In this document: positions 34,778 to 42,707 of the stretch, one piece after another | How positions within the stretch are numbered: position 1 is the stretch's first letter | Layout of the letters: each line of letters begins with the position of its first letter | Assembly: GCF_004216555.1 (NCBI RefSeq) | Contig: NZ_SGWQ01000002.1 | Location: 752,208-816,207, forward strand | Origin: Herbihabitans rhizosphaerae | Lineage (GTDB): Bacteria > Actinomycetota > Actinomycetes > Mycobacteriales > Pseudonocardiaceae | Reading direction: 5' to 3' | Length of the DNA: 64,000 nt | Position numbers and translations under genes: made by a program | Notes under the pieces: model-generated | Seen by the model: only the letters and a program-made list of their open reading frames with translations | What the model was told of the DNA's origin: nothing | Databases searched by the model: none

Positions 34778-35233
34778 GTGCGCCTCGACGACCTCCCCGA
34801 GCAGTTGATCACCCTCGGCCTCGCCGCCGAGGCCACCATCACGCCGTGCACCCCGGCCGAGGTGGACGAGGTGCGCGCCAGCCACGGCGTCGACACCCTG
34901 TCCGAGCCGTACGAGCGGTTCCTGCTGCTGATGGGCCGTGGCGCGGGAGAGTTGTTGCGCGGCACGGACATCTACTACCCCACCGCGCTCAACCTGGCCG
35001 AGTACACCGAGGAGTACCTCGCCGAGAACGACGTGGCCCACCTGTTCGCCCCCGGGTCGATCGTCGTCGCGATGCACCAGGGCTACCACGTGTCCTGGAT
35101 CGAACCGTCCGGCGTCGTGCACGAGAACGTCGAGCCGGACACCACGATCCACAAGACCTGGCCCGGCATGGCGGATTGGCTGCTGACCTACGCCCAGGCG
35201 CAGCGCGCCAGCAGGGACAGGTACCGAACCTAG
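34778..35233 (+). CDS. SMI1/KNR4 (SUKH)-like protein
   Basis: 151 acidic residues. The pattern ITPCTPAEVDEVRASHGVDTLSEPYERFLLLMGRGAG, followed by YYPTALNLAEYTEEYLAEN and GYHVSWIEPSGVV, fits the SMI1/KNR4 fold, known both as regulatory proteins and as immunity proteins to polymorphic toxins. No toxin gene is adjacent, so a free-standing or orphan immunity role is open. GTG start after the terminator at 34730-34760. Confidence 0.65.
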   Translation: MRLDDLPEQLITLGLAAEATITPCTPAEVDEVRASHGVDTLSEPYERFLLLMGRGAGELLRGTDIYYPTALNLAEYTEEYLAENDVAHLFAPGSIVVAMHQGYHVSWIEPSGVVHENVEPDTTIHKTWPGMADWLLTYAQAQRASRDRYRT

Positions 35234-35237
35234 ACCG

Positions 35238-36158
35238 TCAGCGGGGGTTGCCGGCGCGCCAGGCGACATAGTCGGCGACCGCCGCGGCGATGTCGAAGGC
35301 CGGTTCGAATCCGGTGTCCTGGGTGAGCCGGGTGATGTCGAGGTACGGGTCCTCCCCTGGGCCGTTCTGCCGTCCTGGCAGGAGATCGAGTCGCAGGCCC
35401 GGAGTGATCGTCTGCAGGGCATCGACCAGCTCGCGGTTGGTGAACGACCTGCCTCTGGACACGTTGTAGGTGTTGTGCCGCAAGGTTTCCGCGGTCGTCA
35501 GCAGAGCGATCGCGCGTCCGGCGTCGGGTGCGTAGCAGCAGTCACCGCCGTCGTCGGCGTACAGCGGCTTCGGTTGCTCGCCGCGGAGCACGGCGCTGAT
35601 GTAGGGCGGGATCGGGTTGAACGGTGATTCCGGGTCCATCAGCGGACCCCAGACGGTTCCGATCCGGAGCACGACCGGCTGGACGCCACTGCCCCGCAGG
35701 CCGTGTGTGGTGAGCGGCTCGACGGCCTTCTTGTAGGCGATGATCAGGTGCGGCAGGTCCGCGGTGGGCAGATCGAGGTCCTCGTGCCAGGGAATCTCGG
35801 ATCGGCCGATGTACGCGCCGAGACTGCTGGCCACGGCGAACCTGCGCACGCCCCAGGTGCGAGCGGCGTCCAACGCGTTGAGCAGCCCGGTCACGTCCGT
35901 GCGGAAATAGTCGACCGGGTTCTCGCCGGGGATGCTGCCGGCGAGATGGACGATGTCGCTGATCTCGTGACGATCGCCGAGCGCGAGGAACGCGTCCCGG
36001 TCGGTGACGTCCAGGGATTCCACGGTGACCTTGCCGGCCAGGAACGACGGCACCTCGGCCCGCCGGTGGGCGGTGACGAGCACGTCGTGTCCGAGGTCGA
36101 CCAGCGCGCGGGCGGTGTGCGCGCCGATCATGCCCAGCCCTCCGGTGACCAGGATCAT
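35238..36158 (-). CDS. NAD-dependent epimerase/dehydratase family protein
   Basis: 306 residues, extended SDR fold: VTGGLGMIGAHTARAL binds NAD, then VHLAGSIPGENPVDYF and RTWGVRRFAVASSLGAYIG. The usual catalytic YxxxK is altered: around IIAYKKAVEPL the lysine position is present, but the residue four before it is Ile, with a Tyr directly before the Lys. So catalysis may differ from sugar epimerases. The ATG overlaps the stop of the DHFR-like gene by four bases. Confidence 0.75.
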   Translation of the reverse strand: MILVTGGLGMIGAHTARALVDLGHDVLVTAHRRAEVPSFLAGKVTVESLDVTDRDAFLALGDRHEISDIVHLAGSIPGENPVDYFRTDVTGLLNALDAARTWGVRRFAVASSLGAYIGRSEIPWHEDLDLPTADLPHLIIAYKKAVEPLTTHGLRGSGVQPVVLRIGTVWGPLMDPESPFNPIPPYISAVLRGEQPKPLYADDGGDCCYAPDAGRAIALLTTAETLRHNTYNVSRGRSFTNRELVDALQTITPGLRLDLLPGRQNGPGEDPYLDITRLTQDTGFEPAFDIAAAVADYVAWRAGNPR

Positions 36159-36748
36159 CGGACCACCTCGTAGTGCAGGTGGGTCACGCCGGGTGCCGCG
36201 ACGGCCTGCAACAACCGCAGGTTCACGTGCTCCGGAAGCTCCTGGAAGAAGCTGCGACCGCCACCCAGCAGGATCGGTATCTGGTGCAGGATCACCTCGT
36301 CGACCAGACCCGCGTTCAGCGCGGAGGTCAGCACGCCGCCGCCCATCAGCCCGATGTCCTTGCCGCCGGCGACCGCGCGAGCGGCGGCGATGGCGTCCTC
36401 GATGCCGGTAGTGACGAGGGTCTGCCGCTCGCTGATCTCGGGCGCGGGCCGGTGGCTGAGGACGAACAGCGGCGCCGTCGGGTGCGGGCTGCCGCCGCCG
36501 AAGTGCTCGGAGTCCTCGTAGGTGTTGCGTCCCGCCACGATGGCGCCGTCGCGTGCGGCGATGGTGTCGAAGAGTCGGGCGCTCGGCTCACTCAGCGTGA
36601 ACCCGTCGAAGACCTTGCTCGGCGTGTCCCCGTCGAAGTACCAGTCGAAGAGCATCGTCCCGTCGCCGAGTCCCCGCCCGGCACCGGGATCGCGGCCGGT
36701 GATGTAGCCGTCCACCGAGACGGAATGGGCGCTGTAGACCTTGCTCAT
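36155..36748 (-). CDS. Dihydrofolate reductase-like (RibD C-terminal) reductase
   Basis: 197 residues of the RibD_C/DHFR-like fold: SVSVDGYITGRDPGAG at the start, IVAGRNTYEDSEHFGG, and IGLMGGGVLTSALNAGLVDEVILHQIPILLGGGRSFF. These proteins bind NADPH; the substrate is unknown and it is not a housekeeping DHFR. ATG 36748 has GGAGGAGA upstream. The frame stays open into an upstream hydrolase fragment, which I treat as separate. Confidence 0.8.
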   Translation of the reverse strand: MSKVYSAHSVSVDGYITGRDPGAGRGLGDGTMLFDWYFDGDTPSKVFDGFTLSEPSARLFDTIAARDGAIVAGRNTYEDSEHFGGGSPHPTAPLFVLSHRPAPEISERQTLVTTGIEDAIAAARAVAGGKDIGLMGGGVLTSALNAGLVDEVILHQIPILLGGGRSFFQELPEHVNLRLLQAVAAPGVTHLHYEVVR

Positions 36749-37180
36749 GTCTCTCCTCCGCTGTTGATGGGAAGTAGTTCGTCGACCGAAAGGTGGACCA
36801 GCGGCGGCCATCCCCGCTCGCGTGCGTGCGACGGCCGCGGCCAACTCGGCGCCGGCACCGTCGCCGGCCAGCAGCAGGCGATCGGGGTCGGCGCCCAGGT
36901 CGCGGGCGTGGTCGGCGGCCCAGTCGGTGGCCAGGATCGCGTCGCACCGCCCGTCCGGCCACAGCGGTTTCCGGTACGACACGCTCAAGACCACCACCCC
37001 GGCGTCCGAGCACACGGCGCGGCAGAACTGGTCGGCGCGTTCGATGCCGTCGGCCGGCAGGAACATCAACATCGGCGCGATCCGATCCGTCGGCGGCCAG
37101 TACGTGCGCGCCAGTTGCGGTCCGGCCAGGCCGCGCAGCCAGGTGTCGGCGACCAGCCGCACGGCTGACGGATCGGGCAT
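36749..37180 (-). pseudogene. Truncated, inactive alpha/beta-hydrolase fragment
   Basis: From ATG 37180 about 135 residues resemble the middle of an HSL-type esterase (VLSVSYRKPLWPDGRCDAI; DWAADHARDLGADPDRLLLAG). The oxyanion HGG is FLPADG and the nucleophile elbow is GDGAG in place of GDSAG, so the catalytic Ser is lost. There is no catalytic Asp or His part; the frame runs directly into the DHFR-like gene, which has its own ribosome site. Read as a decayed hydrolase. It is divergent from an intact LysR-esterase fusion. Confidence 0.55.
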
Positions 37181-37288
37181 GCACAGAGACTCGCATCAGT
37201 GTGGTCTGCAGGGGAAAGACCGATCACGCATGGCCGTCTTGCCGGCCAAGCATCACCGGCGTCCCGAGGTGGGGCACATAATGCCCGC

Positions 37289-38509
37289 ATGGCCGCCGGC
37301 GAGCAGAAACCCGACGAGCGACAGCAGCCCGGTCGGGTGCTGCCGCTGCCGGCCGCGCCCGACGCGATCGAGCTGCGGCACCTGCGGGCATTCGTGGCGG
37401 TCGCCGACGAGCTCAACTTCGGCCGGGCCGCGTCGCGGCTCTACCTTTCCCAGCCGGCACTGAGCAGGCAGATCCGCACGCTCGAGCGGCTCGTCGGCGG
37501 CGACCTGCTGCGCCGTTCGACGCACCGGGTGGAGCTCACGCTGGCCGGTGACGCCCTGCTGGACCGGGCACGCCGGTTGCTGACCGACCTCGACGACGCG
37601 ATCTCGGCGACCCAGTCGATCGGCGGCGAGTTCGCCGAGCGGGCCGCCCGCGCCTGGCAGTCGGTCCGCGACCTGACCGACGACGGCACCGAGATCGAGC
37701 AGTTCCGCGGCGCGGTGGAGGACTTCAACGCCGGGATCGCGCTCCCGGAAGGCACCCGCGTACGGCCGGTCAACGCCGGTGGGGTGCCCGCCCTGGCGGT
37801 GGCCGCGGCGGCGGACCGGCCGCTGACCGTTCTGCACCTGCACGGTGGCGCGTACGTGGCCGGCTCGGCTTTCGGATTCCGGCCGCTTGCCGGTGCGCTC
37901 GCCGTGGCCACCGACGCCGGCATCCTGTTGCCCGACTACCGGCTGGCGCCCGAGCACCCCTTCCCGGCGGCCGTCGACGACGCGGTGCACGCGTACACCT
38001 GGATGCTGGACACCGGCACCCCGCCCGCCGAGATCACCGTCGCCGGTGACTCCGCCGGCGCCGGACTGGTCGTCTCCATGCTGATCACCCTCAAGGACCA
38101 CGGGCTACCGCAGCCCGGCCGCGTCCTGCTGCTGTGTCCCTGGGTCGACCTGACATGCGAAACCTGGCCACCCGACGAGCAGGAGCCGCAGCCGATCCTG
38201 GACCCCGAGCGGTTCCGCCGGTTCGCGGCCGCGTACCTGAACGGTCACGACCTCGGCGACCCGCGGGTCAGCCCGCTCACCGCGGACCTGTCCGGCCTGC
38301 CGCCGATGCTCCTACAGGCCGGCACTGGCGAACCACTTGCCGGTGACGCCCACCGGCTCACCGAACGGGCCCGCTCGTTCGGCGTCGACGCGCGGCTCGA
38401 GCTGTATCCGTCGTCCACCCACATGTTCCAGTACTTCTGGTCGTTCCTGCCGGAGGCCGCCAACGCGCTGGAACACGCGGGCGCTTTCACCCGGCGCGTG
38501 CTCGACTGA
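37289..38509 (+). CDS. LysR-type HTH fused to an HSL-family alpha/beta-hydrolase
   Basis: 406 residues. Residues 29-88 are a canonical LysR winged helix (ELRHLRAFVAVADELNFGRA; LSQPALSRQIRTLERLVGG; ELTLAGDALL) plus a short linker helix. Instead of the LysR effector domain, residues ~135-406 form an HSL-type esterase with all catalytic parts: HGGAY (185-189), GDSAG (S255), the Asp in LAGDAH (D353) and STHMF (H378). One continuous frame, no stop or frameshift. It could be an enzyme-sensor that binds DNA and hydrolyses its ligand. The divergent hydrolase remnant suggests local duplication or fusion. Confidence 0.85.
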   Translation: MAAGEQKPDERQQPGRVLPLPAAPDAIELRHLRAFVAVADELNFGRAASRLYLSQPALSRQIRTLERLVGGDLLRRSTHRVELTLAGDALLDRARRLLTDLDDAISATQSIGGEFAERAARAWQSVRDLTDDGTEIEQFRGAVEDFNAGIALPEGTRVRPVNAGGVPALAVAAAADRPLTVLHLHGGAYVAGSAFGFRPLAGALAVATDAGILLPDYRLAPEHPFPAAVDDAVHAYTWMLDTGTPPAEITVAGDSAGAGLVVSMLITLKDHGLPQPGRVLLLCPWVDLTCETWPPDEQEPQPILDPERFRRFAAAYLNGHDLGDPRVSPLTADLSGLPPMLLQAGTGEPLAGDAHRLTERARSFGVDARLELYPSSTHMFQYFWSFLPEAANALEHAGAFTRRVLD

Positions 38510-38512
38510 TCC

Positions 38513-39418
38513 TCACGTCGGCAGCCGCACCGGATCACTGTCGACGAACAGGTCACCCAGATCGTCCACCCGCTCGAGCACTTCTTCGGCGGTGAACCGC
38601 AAATCCGCCACAGAAGAGCACGATTCCACTTCGTCCCACGACAACGGAGTAGACACAGTCGGCTCGTCGCGCGCCCGCAACGAATACGCCGCCACCGTGG
38701 TCTTGTACGGATTGTTCTGGCTCCAGTCGATGAAGATCTTCCCCCCGCGAGCCGCCTTCGCCATCGTGGAGACCACCTCCTTCGGCGTCTCCCCCGCCAG
38801 CCGCTCGGCCAGCGACTTCGCGTACTTCGACGTCGCCTCGGGAGAGGAGACCTTCACCGGCGCGTAGACCTGCATCCCCTTGGAGCCACTGGTCTTCGGG
38901 TACGCGGTCAACCCGTCCTCCGCGAGTGCCTCACGCAGACGGACGGCGATCCGCGCGCACTCCACGACGGTCGCCGGCGCACCCGGATCCAGGTCGAACA
39001 CCAGCAGATCCGGCGACCGCACCCCACCCCGCGGCCCGACCGTCCACTGTGGAACGTGCAGCTCCAGCCCCGCCAACTGGGCCACCCACACCAGCGTCGG
39101 CAGGTCGTCGATCACCACGAAGTCGAGGTACTCGTGCCCGCGAGAACTCCCCGGCGTCTCGATCCGCTCGGTCCGCACCCAACTCGGCGCGTTGCGTGCC
39201 ACGTTCTTCTCGAAGAACGACTGGCCCGTGACACCGTCCGGATACCGAATGAGCGTCACCGGCCGGCCGGCCACGTGCGGCAGCAGCACCGGCGCCACCC
39301 GCACGTAGTAGTTGATCACTTCGCCCTTGGTGAACCCGGTCTCCGGATACAGCACCTTGTCCAGGTTGGACACCTTCAGCCGGCGCCCCTCCACCTGAAC
39401 GGTCTGGGTCTCACTCAA
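38513..39418 (-). CDS. LigD-type NHEJ polymerase/primase (stand-alone POL domain)
   Basis: 301 residues of the archaeo-eukaryotic primase-like LigD polymerase family: VSNLDKVLYPETGFTKGEVINYY, then LLVFDLDPGAPATVVECARIA, which carries the catalytic Asp pair, TSGSKGMQVYAPV and GKIFIDWSQNNPYKTTVAAYSLR. It fills gaps and adds ribonucleotides at broken ends before ligation. GTG-like start overlaps the ligase gene by 8 bp. Unlike mycobacterial LigD the polymerase is a separate chain. Confidence 0.9.
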   Translation of the reverse strand: MSETQTVQVEGRRLKVSNLDKVLYPETGFTKGEVINYYVRVAPVLLPHVAGRPVTLIRYPDGVTGQSFFEKNVARNAPSWVRTERIETPGSSRGHEYLDFVVIDDLPTLVWVAQLAGLELHVPQWTVGPRGGVRSPDLLVFDLDPGAPATVVECARIAVRLREALAEDGLTAYPKTSGSKGMQVYAPVKVSSPEATSKYAKSLAERLAGETPKEVVSTMAKAARGGKIFIDWSQNNPYKTTVAAYSLRARDEPTVSTPLSWDEVESCSSVADLRFTAEEVLERVDDLGDLFVDSDPVRLPT

Positions 39419-40841
39419 CGAGCCGCACCTCCTCGGGCTCCTTGTCCGGCCGCAGCCCGCGCCACACCGGCGCCCGCATCCGGTCGTCCGGCGTCCACTC
39501 CCGGAACACCACCTCGCCGACCAGCGCCGGCCGCACCCAGTTCGCGTGGCGGGCCCGGTCAGGCGGCACCTCGTGGAACGGGGATGTCTTGCGCGCCAAC
39601 GGTTTCAGCTGATCGGTGAGCCGCTCCAGCATCGCGTCGGTGAACCCGGTGCCGACCGCGCCGACGTAGCGCAGCTTCTTCCCGTCCGGCACACCGAGCA
39701 GCAGCGAGCCCATCACGCCCTCGCGCCGCCCCTCCCCCGGCCGCCAGCCGCCGATCACCACCTCCTGCGGACGCACGTCGGTGATCTTGATCCAGTCCGT
39801 GCTGCGCCGGCCGGCCAGGTAGCGCGACTCCAGCCGCTTGGCGACCGCACCCTCCAGCCCCTGCGCCCGGCTCGCCGCCAGCACCGCCGCGCCGGCCCCC
39901 GGGTACGCGCGCGGCGTCTGCCAGTGGTTGCCGCGCAGCTCCAGCTTGTCCAGCAGCGACCGGCGAGCCGAGTACGGCAGGTCGAGGCACGGGCGCCCGT
40001 CCAAGTGCAGCAGGTCGAAGATCAGATACGTCACCGGGTGCGCCGCCGCCAGCCGCCGCACCTGCGACTCGGACCGCACGTGCATTCGCTGCTGCAGCAC
40101 CGCGAAACTCGGCCGGCCCTTCTCCAGCGCGACGATCTCGCCGTCCAGCAACACCTGGGTGCTGCCCAGTTCCTCACCGAGCCCGCGCAGCTCCGGGTAC
40201 CCGCCGGTGATGTCGTTGCCCTGCCGGCTCACGAGCCTGATCCGGCCACCGTCCACAAAGGCCAGTGCGCGCACGCCGTCCCACTTGAACTCGTAGGACC
40301 ACTGCTCGTCGACCTCCACCGGCGGCAGCGCCCCGGCCGTCGCGAGCATCGGCTTCACGTTGTCCGGCAAGGGTTTCCAGTCCGGGCGGGCCGCCGTCCC
40401 GTGCCGGCGCACGATCCATCCGTCACGGGTCTTGATGAAGAAGAACTCGCCGTCCACCCGCTCGCCGCGCAGGACGACGTTCACCTCGCGGTCGCTCCAC
40501 TTGATCGTCTCGTAGGTGCCGCGATCCCAGATCTTCATGGTGCCGGCGCCGTACTCGCCCTTGGGGATCTCGCCGGAGAACGTGGCGTACTCCAGCGGGT
40601 GGTCCTCGGTGTGCACCGCCATGTGGATCGTGCCCGGCTCGTTCGGCAGGCCCTTCGGCACCGCCCACGAGACCAGCACGCCGTCGCGCTCCAGCCGCAC
40701 GTCCCAGTGCAGCGCACGGGCGTGGTGCTCCTGGATGACGAACGTGTCGTCGTCACCATGCGGCAGCACCGCGTCCGTGGGTACCGGCTCCGGCGTCTTA
40801 CTCGCGTTCCGCTTGCGCCGGTACTCGGAAAGATCGCCCAC
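39411..40841 (-). CDS. ligD: LigD-type ATP-dependent DNA ligase with phosphoesterase domain
   Basis: 476 residues. N-terminal 3'-phosphoesterase domain (FVIQEHHARALHWDVRLERDGVLVSWAVPKG; EDHPLEYATFSGEIPKGEYGAG), then an ATP-dependent ligase with the lysine nucleophile in YEFKWDGVRALAF and C-terminal OB fold (VVIGGWRPGEGRREGVMGSLLLG). It trims 3' phosphates and seals double-strand breaks held by Ku. Start GTG 40841, with AAGGGCGG upstream, 8 bp after the Ku stop. Confidence 0.93.
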   Translation of the reverse strand: MGDLSEYRRKRNASKTPEPVPTDAVLPHGDDDTFVIQEHHARALHWDVRLERDGVLVSWAVPKGLPNEPGTIHMAVHTEDHPLEYATFSGEIPKGEYGAGTMKIWDRGTYETIKWSDREVNVVLRGERVDGEFFFIKTRDGWIVRRHGTAARPDWKPLPDNVKPMLATAGALPPVEVDEQWSYEFKWDGVRALAFVDGGRIRLVSRQGNDITGGYPELRGLGEELGSTQVLLDGEIVALEKGRPSFAVLQQRMHVRSESQVRRLAAAHPVTYLIFDLLHLDGRPCLDLPYSARRSLLDKLELRGNHWQTPRAYPGAGAAVLAASRAQGLEGAVAKRLESRYLAGRRSTDWIKITDVRPQEVVIGGWRPGEGRREGVMGSLLLGVPDGKKLRYVGAVGTGFTDAMLERLTDQLKPLARKTSPFHEVPPDRARHANWVRPALVGEVVFREWTPDDRMRAPVWRGLRPDKEPEEVRLVE

Positions 40842-40849
40842 GGCCGCCC

Positions 40850-41713
40850 TTACGCCGTGCGCTTGCCGCTACGTGTCTTCTTCTTGTCCTCGGTCTTCGC
40901 CGGCGCCTTCTTCGCGGGCTTGGCCTCCGACTTCTTGGCGCGGCTGGATCGAGCCGCCTCGACGCTGCGCTCCAGGGCGGACATCAGGTCGATGACCTCG
41001 CCCTCCTCCTCGGCCTCCGGTTTCTCCGGCAGCTCGGCGCCCTCGGCCTTGGCCTCGATCATCTCTTTCAGCGCCTCGGTGTACTCGTCGCTGAACTCCT
41101 CCGGCTCGAACGTGCCGGCCATGCTGTCGATCAGGGAGGTGGCCATGGACAGCTCCTGCTGGCGCACCTCGACCGTCTCGTCCAGGAACCCGAAGTCGGG
41201 CTTGCGGATCTCGTCCGGCCACATGATCGTGTGCATGACGATCATGTCGTCGTAGACGCGCAGGACCGCCAGCGACTCCCGCTGCCGGATCGCGATCTTG
41301 ACGATGGCCAGCTGTTCGGCCTGCTCCAAAGCCTTGCGCAGCAACACATACGGCCGCACCGCGGCCTTGTCCGGCTCGAGATAGTAGGTCTTCTGGAAGT
41401 AGATCGGGTCCACTTCGGGCGCGTCGACGAACTCCAGTACCTGGATCGAGTGGTCGGTGTTGATCGGCAGCTTCTCGAAGTCCTCCGGCTCGACCATGAC
41501 CATGCGGCCGTCCTCGAGCTCGTAGCCCTTGGTGATGTCGGCGTACGCGACCTCCTTGTCGCACGCCTGGCAGACCCGCTTGTACCGGATGCGGCCGCCG
41601 TCCTCGCGATGGATCTGGTTGAACCGGAAGTCGTGCTCCTCGGTCGCGGTGTAGAGCTTGACCGCGATGGTCACCAGTCCGAACGAGATCGCGCCTCGCC
41701 ATACTGATCTCAT
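40850..41713 (-). CDS. ku: Ku protein, NHEJ end-binding
   Basis: 287 residues. Begins MRSVWRGAISFGLVTIAVKLY, typical of bacterial Ku, and contains RIRYKRVCQACDKEVAYADI, GYELEDGRMVMVEPEDFEKL and FVDAPEVDPIYFQKTYYLEP. A Lys/Ala-rich basic tail (from about residue 250) probably aids DNA threading or ligase recruitment. It forms a homodimeric ring on DNA ends. First gene of the ku-ligD-pol operon. Confidence 0.97.
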   Translation of the reverse strand: MRSVWRGAISFGLVTIAVKLYTATEEHDFRFNQIHREDGGRIRYKRVCQACDKEVAYADITKGYELEDGRMVMVEPEDFEKLPINTDHSIQVLEFVDAPEVDPIYFQKTYYLEPDKAAVRPYVLLRKALEQAEQLAIVKIAIRQRESLAVLRVYDDMIVMHTIMWPDEIRKPDFGFLDETVEVRQQELSMATSLIDSMAGTFEPEEFSDEYTEALKEMIEAKAEGAELPEKPEAEEEGEVIDLMSALERSVEAARSSRAKKSEAKPAKKAPAKTEDKKKTRSGKRTA

Positions 41714-41800
41714 AGTGCCTGGTTACCTCTCCCGCGCCGGTCCCGCACGACCTGTCACCCACAAGGACTACCCAGCGTAAGTCGGATGCACCCACCGGCG

Positions 41801-42700
41801 CTAGTGATCACCGGCGACGGCCACAACTGGACACGGTGCGTAGTGGACCAGTGCCTGGCTGGTCGATCGGAGTAACAGTCCGCTGCCCCCTGCCTGCGGC
41901 GTTCGCGCCACCACCACGAGCTGCGCGCGCTCCGCCTGGGTCAGCAGCGCCTGCACCGGCCGGTCCCGCACGGTCACCTGCCGCACCCGCACGTCCGGGT
42001 ACTTGCGCTGCCACGACGCCAGCCGCTGTCGCAGGTGCACCACGGCGGCGCCCTCGATCGCGTGCCAGTCGAGCACCGCGCGGGCCGCCTCGAACGCCGA
42101 GTCGTTCAGCATCTCCGGCCACAGGTAGACGGCGATCAGCTCGGCGTGCCGCGCGGACGCTTCCTCGAACGCCAGCGCGACGGCCGCGTCGGCGCGCGCG
42201 GCACCGTTCAGCCCCACCACCACCGGTCCGTAGTCGGGCGGCCTGGCACCCGGGCGCGGCCCGCGCACCACGGTGACCGCGCAGCGGCCGTGCGCGATGA
42301 GCGCCATCGCCACCGAGCCGACCGCGAGTCCGGCGAACCCGCCGAGCCCGCGCGCGCCGACCACCACCATCCGCGCCTGCTCGGACAGCTCCAGCAGCAC
42401 CGAGATCGGCGGCGCCGTACGCAGGTCGACCTGGGTACGCACCAGCGGCGCCACGTCGGTCGCCGAGGTGAGCGCCGACCGCAGCCAGTGCTCGGCCTGC
42501 TGCCGCACCGCGTCCCGCACGTCGCCGTGGCTCGGCAGCGTGTACGGCAGCTCGGTGCGCGGGAGCAGGTAGCCGTGCACGACCCGCAGCGGCGCTCCGA
42601 GCCTCGATGCTTCCTCCGCGGCCCACCGGACCGCGTGCACGGCCGAACTCGACCCGTCGACCCCCACCACCACGGGAAGACTCGGCCTGGACGCGGTCAT
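41801..42700 (-). CDS. Tandem universal stress protein
   Basis: 299 residues with two USP domains. The first (VVVGVDGSSSAVHAVRWAAEEA; GARGLGGFAGLAVGSVAMAL) has the ATP-binding G-x2-G-x9-G(S) pattern; the second (PVVVGLNGAARADAAVALAF; ARTPQAGGSGLLLRSTSQAL) is degenerate. In mycobacteria such tandem USPs belong to the hypoxia/dormancy regulon. Start ATG 42700 was chosen over a longer frame to 42985 that lies in the next gene. The upstream nitroreductase gene ends 7 bp away. Confidence 0.9.
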   Translation of the reverse strand: MTASRPSLPVVVGVDGSSSAVHAVRWAAEEASRLGAPLRVVHGYLLPRTELPYTLPSHGDVRDAVRQQAEHWLRSALTSATDVAPLVRTQVDLRTAPPISVLLELSEQARMVVVGARGLGGFAGLAVGSVAMALIAHGRCAVTVVRGPRPGARPPDYGPVVVGLNGAARADAAVALAFEEASARHAELIAVYLWPEMLNDSAFEAARAVLDWHAIEGAAVVHLRQRLASWQRKYPDVRVRQVTVRDRPVQALLTQAERAQLVVVARTPQAGGSGLLLRSTSQALVHYAPCPVVAVAGDH

Positions 42701-42707
42701 CGGTGGC

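Noticed and set aside
36155..37180. Single 341-residue hydrolase-DHFR fusion
   Set aside because: The DHFR-like part has its own GGAGGAGA ribosome site and ATG, and the hydrolase part lacks its catalytic residues, so a real fusion enzyme is unlikely.
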